A DNA stretch of 6,293 nucleotides, from NCBI GenBank assembly GCA_003566795.1, contig PXBU01000399.1, forward strand, positions 1 through 6,293. The letters run 5' to 3'. The stretch is from Puniceicoccaceae bacterium. Lineage in GTDB: Bacteria; Verrucomicrobiota; Verrucomicrobiia; Opitutales; Coraliomargaritaceae. Below, one piece after another: positions 1 through 6,208 of the stretch. Positions within the stretch are counted from its first letter, which is position 1; each line of letters begins with the position of its first letter. Under the pieces are notes generated by a model. The model made no database searches, was not told where the DNA came from, and was given only the letters and a program-made list of their open reading frames with translations. Position numbers and translations under genes: made by a program.

Positions 1-2
1 CC

Positions 3-188
3 ATCTCCTTAAACGGGGCCGCCGCCCATAAGGGGGAACTCGGCGATCTTTTGGTCATCATGGCCTTCGCCCAGTTCTCCGAGGAAGAAGCCCAGTCCTG
101 GAAGCCTCAAGTCCTCGTCCTCGCCGATGGCAACCGGCGCGTGGTGCGCGCGGACAACGTGCTGGTAGCGGAAAATGTCTTTGTCTGA
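3..188 (+). CDS. panD: Aspartate 1-decarboxylase, C-terminal part (5' end outside window)
   Basis: The reading frame is open from the window edge to TGA at 186-188 and encodes the last 61 residues of the protein. It starts ISLNGAAAHKGELGDLLVIM and continues with an EEEAQSWKPQV stretch. The NGAAA motif matches the substrate-pocket segment of PanD (Asn72-Gly73-Ala74-Ala75 in E. coli), and the following GD.(V/I)II and DEEA..W.P segments also match that family. PanD is a cytosolic pyruvoyl enzyme that decarboxylates L-aspartate to beta-alanine for pantothenate and coenzyme A synthesis. The self-cleavage site (Gly24-Ser25) lies upstream of the window, so integrity of the active site cannot be checked. 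The total length would fit the usual 120-130 residues. The gene is separated by 269 bases from the next operon and is probably unrelated to it. Confidence 0.9.
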   Translation: MSLNGAAAHKGELGDLLVIMAFAQFSEEEAQSWKPQVLVLADGNRRVVRADNVLVAENVFV

Positions 189-457
189 GGCCTAGGCGAG
201 GATCGAAAACCTCGGTGGACTGAAGAGCAGTTGTCCGTCCTCATCCGAGAAATACCTCGTCCGTGTAACCCTTCGATCACGACAACAGGAGTATTAATCT
301 TGCTAATCGAGCAAAGTTCTTATCTTATTATAGTTGAGATTGATTTTCAATAGCCATTTGTAGCTTGATTGTGGTCTGATCGGTAATTCTACTGCGGGGC
401 TTAAGGAGCAATCTAGCCTAGTTTGTTTACGATTAACCGAAAAATAACCTGAGAATT
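189..457. other. Intergenic region between panD and the receptor operon
   Basis: No gene is supported here. The left part (189-290) is of ordinary composition. It holds a short hairpin just after panD, CGAGG at 197-201 pairing with CCTCG at 210-214 around an 8-base loop, but with no T-run, so it is only a weak terminator candidate. From about 291 the DNA becomes AT-rich, as expected for a promoter region. Two weak sigma70-like options are visible. One is a lone -10-like TATTAT at 326-331, immediately upstream of the Fur-like box. The other is TTGATT at 365-370 with TCTACT at 388-393 (17-base spacer). Neither is strong enough to choose. I looked for a cobalamin riboswitch (B12 box AGCCACTG) and did not find one. 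Confidence 0.6.
335..349. promoter_or_regulatory. Candidate Fur-type operator in front of the four-gene operon
   Basis: The 15-mer TGAGATT-G-ATTTTCA matches the 7-1-7 Fur consensus TGATAAT-N-ATTATCA at 11 of 14 defined positions. It extends to a 17-base imperfect palindrome at 334-350 with TTGA and TCAA ends. It lies about 110 bases before the first start codon, directly after a TATTAT -10-like element (326-331), where a bound repressor would block transcription. A Fur-family gene closes the same operon, which makes autoregulation a natural reading. The match to the 19-base E. coli Fur consensus in its own register is poor, so the site could be chance in AT-rich DNA. Confidence 0.4.
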
Positions 458-1126
458 ATGACATTCAAACACACCAATTCCATCGTACTGGCATTAGCCA
501 GCTTTCTCTTTACCGCTGGTCAGTCCCAGGCGTCGTTTATTAGCTTTGCAAGTATCCCGCTGGCGAACTATGTTGGCAGCGGTTCGAACACTTCGGGCTT
601 GGTAATCGATTTTAACGACGGTAATGCCACTGAGCGCTATGCTTTCGCTTACCAGTGGGACGGCAATGCTGGAGACATTTCCGGTGCTCAGATGTTAGAT
701 GCAGTCGCGACAGCCATTCCCGATTTATCTTATAGCCTGGCGTCAGGCAGCATTGCAGACAGTGCCTTCTTTGGTAGCATAACATTGGGAACACAGACGC
801 AAACAAACGGGGACTTCGCCACTAACTTTGATTATTGGGGTTATTTTGTGGCCGGTGGTCTGGCTGGAGAGGATGGCGGTGTCCCTGTCGTAATTCCCGG
901 TGGAGGGAGCACTATACCCGCCGTTCTTGATGGCTCCCCGACTGGTGCGAGTGCCTTGGCCTTTGGAGATCCGGGCCGATTTATCGACGAAGGCTCTTGG
1001 GACGTATGGAGCTTTGGACCCTTTTCAAGTAGCTACGTCGTGCCGGAACCTGCCAACTTCGGTCTGATTGGAGGCTTGTTTGCGGTCATGGTCGTGCTGC
1101 GGCGGCGGGGTCATGCGAGCCGTTGA
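458..1126 (+). CDS. PEP-CTERM-anchored exported protein, first gene of receptor operon
   Basis: A 222-residue protein. Residues 1-25 form a signal peptide with cleavage likely after SQA. Residues 194-222 are a clear PEP-CTERM tail: VVPEP (194-198), a hydrophobic stretch (about 200-214), then RRR (215-217). Such tails direct proteins to exosortase for sorting to the cell surface. The mature part has a GLVIDFNDG strand (47-55), YAFAYQWDG (61-69), GAQMLDAV (76-83), FGSITLG (105-111), YWGYFVAGG (126-134) and GSWDVWSF (179-186). The order 'DFGDG strand, LDA helix, FG, YW.(Y/F)(Y/F)V.G' resembles the DUF4430 fold seen in transcobalamin-like domains. This is a visual resemblance only, and function is unassigned. 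The start is ATG 458, chosen because it gives a good signal peptide; the upstream GAG (451-453) is a poor ribosome-binding site. The stop is three bases before the receptor ATG, so the two are probably co-translated. An accessory role in ligand capture is inferred from position. Confidence 0.85.
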   Translation: MTFKHTNSIVLALASFLFTAGQSQASFISFASIPLANYVGSGSNTSGLVIDFNDGNATERYAFAYQWDGNAGDISGAQMLDAVATAIPDLSYSLASGSIADSAFFGSITLGTQTQTNGDFATNFDYWGYFVAGGLAGEDGGVPVVIPGGGSTIPAVLDGSPTGASALAFGDPGRFIDEGSWDVWSFGPFSSSYVVPEPANFGLIGGLFAVMVVLRRRGHASR

Positions 1127-1129
1127 TTG

Positions 1130-3229
1130 ATGCGCCCCACCCGGCATTTTTGGATACCTTTTCGGGGCTGGGCAATACTGCCTGTTACGTTTTGGCACCC
1201 GGCCTACTTTTGCGCATTCAGTCTCATCGCTTCAGTGGGCAGCGCGGAGACTGTGCACGAACTGGAGGCACTGCTAGTCCGGGCATGGCACTTCGAGAAA
1301 GAGGTGCTCGACCTCCCGATGGATGTGCTGCGGGTGGATCGCGATGCGATTGATCGCTCGTTGGCTACTTCAGTGCCCGACTTACTGGGATCCGCTGCTA
1401 ACCTTTACTTCACGACTTCTTCCGGCTTCACCAATGTAGATATTCGCGGCTTCGGTGAAAATAGCGGTTTACGCACGCTGGTGTTGGTAGATGGGCAACC
1501 ACTCAATCCGAGCGACATGGGCCGCATCAACTGGGAACTCATCCCACTCGACTCCATCGAGAGCATCGAAGTGCTGCGGGGTGGTCAAAATGTGCTTTAC
1601 GGGGATCGAGCACTTACCGGCGTGATCAAGATCGAGACCCGCAGAAGCGCAACACCCGGCCTGAATTTGGAAGGGCGGGGTGGCAGCTTCGGTAGTTTCC
1701 GTGAGTCTATTTCAGGCAGTTTCGGTCATAAAGGCTGGCGCTTGCGAGGCGGCGCCACTCAGGCTCAGTCCGATGGTTATCGAGAAAATTCCGCGAGTGA
1801 GACTCGCGATGCGTATTTTATTTTAGGATACATTTTTGCCAATGGCGACGACCTCGACGTAAGGATATCTATCGGAGAAAGTAAATTCACTTATCCTGGC
1901 GGGTTGATCTACGAGGATTTTAAATCTCGTCCCCGTTCTTCGGACAAGCTTGGGCTCGAAGGCAGCGAAAATCGTGCGGCATCTGTGACTGCCAGGTACG
2001 ATGCCCAGCGTGATTGGGGAGGCTGGGAGGTGCTGGCGGGCTTTAATTATACCGAAGCCGACTTCGCCTTCGAGCCCGAGCGTTTCGGTAGCAATCAGCA
2101 GGACGGGTTTCATCTCAAACCGCGCTTCAAGTTGGGTGAGGACGCTACGGTCCTGATTGCTGGTGGTGATGTAATCTATAGTGCCCTCGACTTCACTGCT
2201 CACCTCGATGAAACGCGCCGGTTAGTTCCCCATGAAGCTGATTTGCATGAGCAGCGGTTCAGTCCCTATTTTTTATTGGAACAGGAACTCACCGAGCAGT
2301 TGACCCTAAGTGGAGGTGCACGCTACGAATGGTTGCGGTATGAGGTCGATGCGGTTAGCTATAATCGTGCGCAACTGAGTCCAGTTATTGTAACCAATCG
2401 GGGGACCTTCCCCAACCCGAATTATAAAAATCCGCCTGACCGAATTGATGCAGGCACCTTTAGGCAAAAGTTACGCCAAGATGGTATGGCAGCAGAGCTT
2501 TCGCTTAACTACCGCTTGCATTCCGATTGGAGTCTTTTTGCTGCTTACGACCGGGTTTATCGCTATCCAGTTTTTGATGAGCGCGCGTCCTATCAGGGGT
2601 TTCCACTGGCGGAGGAGGTGAATACAGCACTTGATGCGGAGGAGGGCGATAATTTCGAGTTGGGTGTGAAATATTTAGGTAATCAGCACCAAGTGTTTTT
2701 TACTACCTTTCTGCTTAAAATGAAAAACGAGATTATTTTTGATTCTGAGGTAACTGGGAGTCATCCCTCGGCCAGGGGGTTGAACATAAATCTTGGTCCG
2801 GTCGACCGCTACGGAGGCGATCTGCTCTACCGCTACGACGCGGGCACTTGGGGCCTTTCGCTTCAACTCGCCTATGTTGCCACAGAGATGAAGTCTGGCT
2901 CCGGTCGAGGCAAAGCGGTGCCCCTCGTGCCGTCTTGCGTGACGACCAGCCAGATCTGGTGGGAGCCGAAGGAGGCACTGCGGCTGAGTGCCCGCCACCG
3001 TTATGTGGGCGAGCGCTTTCAAGGTAGCGATTTTCGTAACGAGAATCGTCCGGTGGCAGCGTATCAATTGGTCGATTTGAGTGCGAACTGGCGGGTATCC
3101 CCGCATTGTCGATTGTTTTTCAAGGTCGATAACGTTTTTGATCAACTTTATGCCGAAACGGCGACCCAGGGTCTCTTTTATCCCGGGAATGGTCGCGCCT
3201 TTGAGTTGGGCGTGAAACTAGATTTCTAA
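1130..3229 (+). CDS. TonB-dependent outer-membrane receptor
   Basis: A 699-residue receptor when started at ATG 1130. A TTG at 1127 adds one residue and is less likely. The N-terminus has a long n-region, then a hydrophobic stretch and a plausible cleavage site after SVGSA (about residue 39). HELEALLVRA (about 43-52) fits the usual TonB-box zone. The plug domain follows (about 60-170), with VDIRGFG, TLVLVDGQPLN and IESIEVLRGGQNVLYGDRAL as diagnostic motifs. The rest is a 22-strand-type beta barrel. It contains the VPLVPS turn and ends DNVFDQLYAE...ELGVKLDF, with the terminal Phe typical of BAM substrates. Proteins of this class import ligands too large or scarce for porins, such as siderophores, haem, cobalamin or metal complexes, using energy from TonB-ExbBD. 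None of the TonB, ExbBD or ABC-transporter partners is in the window. The ligand is not readable from sequence; the Fur-family gene in the same operon favours a metal or metal chelate. No good Shine-Dalgarno is present, which suits coupling to the preceding gene (TGA-TTG-ATG). Confidence 0.93.
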   Translation: MRPTRHFWIPFRGWAILPVTFWHPAYFCAFSLIASVGSAETVHELEALLVRAWHFEKEVLDLPMDVLRVDRDAIDRSLATSVPDLLGSAANLYFTTSSGFTNVDIRGFGENSGLRTLVLVDGQPLNPSDMGRINWELIPLDSIESIEVLRGGQNVLYGDRALTGVIKIETRRSATPGLNLEGRGGSFGSFRESISGSFGHKGWRLRGGATQAQSDGYRENSASETRDAYFILGYIFANGDDLDVRISIGESKFTYPGGLIYEDFKSRPRSSDKLGLEGSENRAASVTARYDAQRDWGGWEVLAGFNYTEADFAFEPERFGSNQQDGFHLKPRFKLGEDATVLIAGGDVIYSALDFTAHLDETRRLVPHEADLHEQRFSPYFLLEQELTEQLTLSGGARYEWLRYEVDAVSYNRAQLSPVIVTNRGTFPNPNYKNPPDRIDAGTFRQKLRQDGMAAELSLNYRLHSDWSLFAAYDRVYRYPVFDERASYQGFPLAEEVNTALDAEEGDNFELGVKYLGNQHQVFFTTFLLKMKNEIIFDSEVTGSHPSARGLNINLGPVDRYGGDLLYRYDAGTWGLSLQLAYVATEMKSGSGRGKAVPLVPSCVTTSQIWWEPKEALRLSARHRYVGERFQGSDFRNENRPVAAYQLVDLSANWRVSPHCRLFFKVDNVFDQLYAETATQGLFYPGNGRAFELGVKLDF

Positions 3230-3240
3230 ATCTCAGAACG

Positions 3241-4962
3241 ATGTCTTTTACACGAATATTCTATTTAACGGCTTTGCTCACGTGTTGCCCGCTGCTACCG
3301 AGCAATGCGGCTCCGGCTTATCCGGGCCAGGACGACAGTTTTCCATTTGCTCCGGCAGCCGGCCAGCCGGGCTCTACCGCTGTGGCAAAGGACGACCCCG
3401 CCATCGTCGCTTGGGCGACAGGTTTTACCAATTTGGTTTATGGGGCTTCGGTTGCGTCGCAGTGGCGGACCCCCGCCAAGGCACTTGGCGCGGCGGAGGG
3501 CACTAGCTTCGATGTGGTCTCGTTGGGAGAGGGTGGGCAAATTACCATGACCTTTGCGCAGCCGATCCGGAATGGTGAAGGCCCTGACTTTGCTGTCTTC
3601 GAGAACGCGTTTAACGATACCTTTCTCGAACTGGCTTGGGTCGAAGTGTCGACCGACGGGAGCCATTTCATTCGCTTTCCGAATTTTTCTTTTACGCCTG
3701 ATCCCACCGGATCGGTTGATCCTACATTAATCCATGGACTAGCCAGTAAATACCGGCAGGGCTTCGGCACGCCCTTTGATTTGGATCAACTGCGATTGGC
3801 TCATGAGGCGGTCTTAAATGATACAGATGACTTCTCGGCAGAATATCGGCAAAGCCTGCTGGATAACTTTCCGCAGGTGCACCTCGACGACATTCGCTAT
3901 GTCCGCCTACTCGATATTGTTGGCGACGGGTCTTTCCTTGATGCACAAGGTGAGTCTATCTACGATCCTTATCCCACTTCAGGGAGTGCCGGGTTCGATC
4001 TCGATGCCATCGCGGTGATGAATCAGGTCGAGTCAAGCGGCATGGTTCAGACAATTGATTTTAGTAAAATTGAAAACCAGCGTTTTGGCGATGGCAGTTT
4101 GTTACTCGATGCGGCGGCTAGCAGCGGGCTTGCTGTGAGCTACGAGATTTTGGATGGCCCTGCTGTGCTGGATGGAAATATACTGACTTTTACCGAGCGT
4201 GGGCAGGTGGTGGTGCTTGCTAAGCAAGCAGGCGACAAAGTTTACGCCGCAGCTGTTCCGGTGGCTCAGAGTTTCTATGTGGCGGACGAGCTGCAACAGC
4301 TCTATTTTGAGCCCGTTGCCAATCAACTAACGGACACGAGTGTCAGCTTGAACGCGGTGACCAGCAGTGGTTTGGTTCCGATGATTGAAGTCGTTTCGGG
4401 ACCATCCGACGTCAGTGCCGGCTTTCCTCCGAACCAGGCTTTGCAGACCGGATTTACGCTGGGCACGGTCGTGCTGCGAGCTTTCCAGGCTGGCGGTGTT
4501 ATTGACGGTGTCACTTACGCGCCCGCCGCAGAGGTATTGATGGAGGTAGAAATTGTCAGCACTGGTTCGACCGATGCGCCGCGCAGCTTTGCTGAATGGC
4601 AGGTGGAAAACTCGATCTCTGGGCCCAAGCTGCAAGATACCGATGGTAACGGAGCCAGTGATTTTGAGGAGTATGTTGCGGGAACAGATCCTCGCAGTCC
4701 GAGTGAACGCCCGGTCTATCTCTTCGCGCCAGAGGCGAATGGCGACGGTTATATTCTCGAAACGATCATCAGCCGACTAGCACCGGTGCGCCTGCGCGTG
4801 CAGGCAAACTCCGACCTGAGTGATTCCAACGGATGGTTCGATATCGTGCCCGAGACCGTTGAGACCAAACCGCTCTCGGCAGAGCACCGCAAGTTGCGTC
4901 TGCGTTTGTCTACGGAGGAGCAGTCCCGAATGTTCTGGCGGTTTCGGCTGGATGTAAATTAG
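3241..4962 (+). CDS. Large exported surface protein with Ig-like repeats, receptor partner
   Basis: A 573-residue protein with a signal peptide (1-23, cleavage near SNA/A). Residues about 26-262 form a conserved domain of the 'cell surface protein' type often seen beside TonB receptors. Its landmarks are VSLGEGGQITMTF (93-105), NGEGPDFAVFENAF (111-124), WVEVSTDGSHFIRFP (133-147), YRQGFGTPFDL (171-181) and SGSAGFDLDAIAVMN (247-261). Next come two bacterial Ig-like modules (about 268-347 and 352-440). The first carries the familiar TIDF...FGDGS..L.A.ASSGL.VSYEI...G...V.AKQAGDK.YAAA pattern. A DTDGNGASDFEEY loop with AGTDP (466-484) looks like a thrombospondin-3-type calcium site. The C-terminal domain (about 490-573) ends FWRFRLDVN. 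No PEP-CTERM tail, lipobox or type IX tail is seen, so how it is held at the surface is unclear. It begins 11 bases after the receptor gene. A role in ligand binding or delivery is inferred from the neighbours. Confidence 0.85.
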   Translation: MSFTRIFYLTALLTCCPLLPSNAAPAYPGQDDSFPFAPAAGQPGSTAVAKDDPAIVAWATGFTNLVYGASVASQWRTPAKALGAAEGTSFDVVSLGEGGQITMTFAQPIRNGEGPDFAVFENAFNDTFLELAWVEVSTDGSHFIRFPNFSFTPDPTGSVDPTLIHGLASKYRQGFGTPFDLDQLRLAHEAVLNDTDDFSAEYRQSLLDNFPQVHLDDIRYVRLLDIVGDGSFLDAQGESIYDPYPTSGSAGFDLDAIAVMNQVESSGMVQTIDFSKIENQRFGDGSLLLDAAASSGLAVSYEILDGPAVLDGNILTFTERGQVVVLAKQAGDKVYAAAVPVAQSFYVADELQQLYFEPVANQLTDTSVSLNAVTSSGLVPMIEVVSGPSDVSAGFPPNQALQTGFTLGTVVLRAFQAGGVIDGVTYAPAAEVLMEVEIVSTGSTDAPRSFAEWQVENSISGPKLQDTDGNGASDFEEYVAGTDPRSPSERPVYLFAPEANGDGYILETIISRLAPVRLRVQANSDLSDSNGWFDIVPETVETKPLSAEHRKLRLRLSTEEQSRMFWRFRLDVN

Positions 4963-4975
4963 TGTGAGCTGCGTT

Positions 4976-5371
4976 ATGGCAACTACCCAACAACGTGCAG
5001 CCATCCAGTTGGTTCTGGAAGAGGCTCGCCGCCCTCTGACGCGCGATGAGATTTTGTGCCTTGGCCGCGAAAAGTGCCTCCGTCTCGGACCTGCTACCGT
5101 TGATCGCTTCATTCGACAGGCGACCAATAATTTTCAGTTGGTTTGCGTCGATTTTCCCGGCCAGCCCAAGCGCTTCGAACTGCCTGCCGATACCGAGCAC
5201 CCTCACTTCGTCTGCCGTGAATGCGAGCGCGTCTTTGATCTTCCGATTATGATGAAATTGCCCGAGGTGAAAGCACCGCCGGGGTTTCAGGTGACTGGTG
5301 GCGAGGTGATTTATTCCGGCACCTGTCCCGAGTGTGGCAAGCGACCGCGCAGGCAGATGGGTTCCGTGTGA
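4976..5371 (+). CDS. Fur-family metal-responsive transcriptional regulator
   Basis: A 131-residue protein from ATG 4976, close to the usual 130-150 for Fur, Zur and PerR. A GTG at 4964 would add four residues (VSCV) but sits one base after the previous stop. The N-terminal winged helix spans 1-70: TTQQRAAIQLVLEEARRPLT, then LGPATVDRFIRQA as the recognition helix (37-49), then a wing ending KRFELP. The C-terminal half has HPHFVCREC (75-83) and GTCPEC (115-120). Cys80, Cys83, Cys117 and Cys120 thus form the structural zinc site, and His75/His77 lie where the sensor-site ligands are found. The canonical ATVYR is ATVDR here, with Asp43 replacing the DNA-contacting Tyr. Whether it senses iron, zinc or another ligand cannot be decided. 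It is the last gene of the operon, 13 bases after the surface-protein gene, and probably controls the operon through the candidate box at 335-349. Confidence 0.88.
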   Translation: MATTQQRAAIQLVLEEARRPLTRDEILCLGREKCLRLGPATVDRFIRQATNNFQLVCVDFPGQPKRFELPADTEHPHFVCRECERVFDLPIMMKLPEVKAPPGFQVTGGEVIYSGTCPECGKRPRRQMGSV

Positions 5372-5428
5372 AGACCTTCCTGCTTCCGTGCATTACCCTG
5401 GATTCAGAAGTCGGAGGTCAGAGAACAG

Positions 5429-5452
5429 AAGCCTGATTATGCCGGGCTTTTA
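5429..5452 (+). terminator. Possible intrinsic terminator of the receptor operon
   Basis: AAGCCT (5429-5434) pairs with GGGCTT (5444-5449), including one T-G wobble, around a 9-base loop. It is followed by a short T-run continuing into TTAATT. It lies in the 78-base gap between two convergent genes, which is where a terminator is expected. The stem is short and the T-run overlaps the stop codon of the opposing gene, so the call is tentative. Read on the minus strand the hairpin is not followed by T residues, so it would serve the plus-strand operon only. Confidence 0.4.
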
Positions 5453-6019
5453 ATTGCCGACTTTCAGGAAAACCTTGGCCTCAACATCGAAGGCTTTGAG
5501 AGTGTATTTCCCCGCTTTCTCGTGCGCATTTACGGCAAGATTCATCCGGTAGTCGTGATAGGTGGCGTTGTCAATATGACCTGCGCGTTCGCCGACCTTT
5601 CTGGCCTCGGTGATGGTGTAGCCGTCATCCGGTAACTTGCCGGTAAACACCGGTTCCGGCACGTCCATGTAAAGTCCGCAGGAATATTGGTTATTGATCC
5701 ATTTGCCAATCGCCTCAGCCCCGGTCCCTGGGGCGAAAAGAACGACGGTGCCGGTTGTGGCAAAGTCGGTGGTGGTGTTATCGATTACCAGCCTCACCAC
5801 CGCATCCTGCTCCGCCATGACCAGGAACATCTGGGTTCTTCCGGGGCCCATGCGGTAATTGCGCACCTCGAACACGCTCACGCCCTCGGTATCGAGCACG
5901 CGCGCGGGTGCCGCTTGGGCATTGGCATTGGCGGCGGGAGCTTTGTCAGCCATCACTGGGCACATCAGGGCGGTGAGAATGGCGAACGGGATCAATTGGC
6001 GGAGTGCTTGCCTTTTCAT
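5450..6019 (-). CDS. Small exported protein of unknown function
   Basis: A 189-residue protein I do not recognise. MKRQALRQ followed by a hydrophobic core and PVMA/DK gives a signal peptide of about 24 residues. An Ala-rich, low-complexity linker follows (about 27-40), and then a compact domain of about 145 residues rich in beta-type sequence (VSVFEVRNYRM, TQMFLVMAEQDAVVRLVID, YTLKAFDVEAKVFLKVGN). It ends with the alternating pattern of a final beta strand. Cys114 is the only cysteine in the mature part, and Cys20 in the signal region does not sit in a lipobox. A periplasmic or secreted location is likely. VPEP at 120-123 is internal and is not a sorting signal. The start is ATG at 6019-6017, chosen because it gives the signal peptide; no Shine-Dalgarno is visible before it. 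It converges on the regulator gene with a 78-base gap and has its own promoter candidate, so it is probably not part of the receptor operon. Confidence 0.75.
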   Translation of the reverse strand: MKRQALRQLIPFAILTALMCPVMADKAPAANANAQAAPARVLDTEGVSVFEVRNYRMGPGRTQMFLVMAEQDAVVRLVIDNTTTDFATTGTVVLFAPGTGAEAIGKWINNQYSCGLYMDVPEPVFTGKLPDDGYTITEARKVGERAGHIDNATYHDYRMNLAVNAHEKAGKYTLKAFDVEAKVFLKVGN

Positions 6020-6071
6020 CGCTGATGGTGGGGTTGAGGTTTTTTGATCGTGCGGATCTTTTCAAAAGAGC

Positions 6072-6100
6072 ATAATAGACACGATGAGCGTGGAAGTCCA
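6072..6100 (-). promoter_or_regulatory. Sigma70-type promoter candidate for the small exported protein
   Basis: On the minus strand, a -35 element TGGACT (6100-6095, 4/6 to TTGACA) and a -10 element TATTAT (6077-6072, 5/6 to TATAAT) are separated by exactly 17 bases. AT-rich DNA at 6101-6118 sits just upstream where an UP element would lie. Transcription would start near 6065, giving a leader of about 45 bases before the ATG. Confidence 0.5.
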
Positions 6101-6131
6101 TTAAAAAAGAATTTAAAGGAGGAAGAACGGT

Positions 6132-6208
6132 GTAGCCGAAGGCCTTAGCCTTTGGTTTTCGTTCGTAACCGCATGGCCGTTCGACCAAACGCTAAGGCGT
6201 TCGGCTAC
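6132..6208. repeat. REP/BIME-like element: two inverted GTAG-hairpin units
   Basis: Two 25-base arms, 6132-6156 and 6184-6208, are inverted copies matching at 23 of 25 positions, with a 27-base spacer. Each arm is itself a hairpin preceded by GTAG at its outer end. In the left unit, CCGAAGGC (6136-6143) pairs with GCCTTTGG (6148-6155) around loop CTTA. In the right unit, read on the minus strand, CCGAACGC pairs with GCGTTTGG around the same CTTA loop. The only two differences between the arms are a G-C to C-G swap within the same stem pair, so both hairpins stay intact. GTAG plus an imperfect palindrome, with copies in opposite orientation, is the architecture of REP sequences mobilised by REP-associated tyrosine transposases (RAYTs). 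No transposase is in the window, so this would be a non-autonomous copy. It could also act as a terminator or mRNA-stabilising structure. Confidence 0.7.

Noticed and set aside
197..214. Hairpin after panD as an intrinsic terminator
   Set aside because: The stem is only five base pairs with an 8-base loop and no T-run.
403..425. AAGGAG followed by TTG as a short leader peptide gene
   Set aside because: The spacing (14 bases) is too long and the frame is only about nine codons before a stop.
189..457. Cobalamin riboswitch before a TonB-receptor operon
   Set aside because: No B12 box (AGCCACTG-like) and no matching multi-stem layout was found; AGCCATTTG at 352-360 is not sufficient.
612..806. 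Minus-strand open frame inside the PEP-CTERM gene, and similar antisense frames inside the receptor and surface-protein genes
   Set aside because: They lie entirely within well-supported genes, have no signal, motif or start context of their own, and are typical shadows in GC-rich coding DNA.
1123..1353. Plus-strand 76-residue frame overlapping the start of the receptor gene
   Set aside because: It covers the receptor signal peptide and TonB-box region in another frame, and the receptor frame has all the family motifs.
3277..3291. Cys-Cys in the signal region of the large surface protein as a lipobox
   Set aside because: The residues before Cys15 are L-L-T, and Thr at -1 does not fit the lipobox; an ordinary signal peptidase I site follows.
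5651..5662. VPEP motif in the minus-strand exported protein as a PEP-CTERM signal
   Set aside because: It lies in the middle of the protein (residues 120-123) and is not followed by a membrane segment and basic tail.
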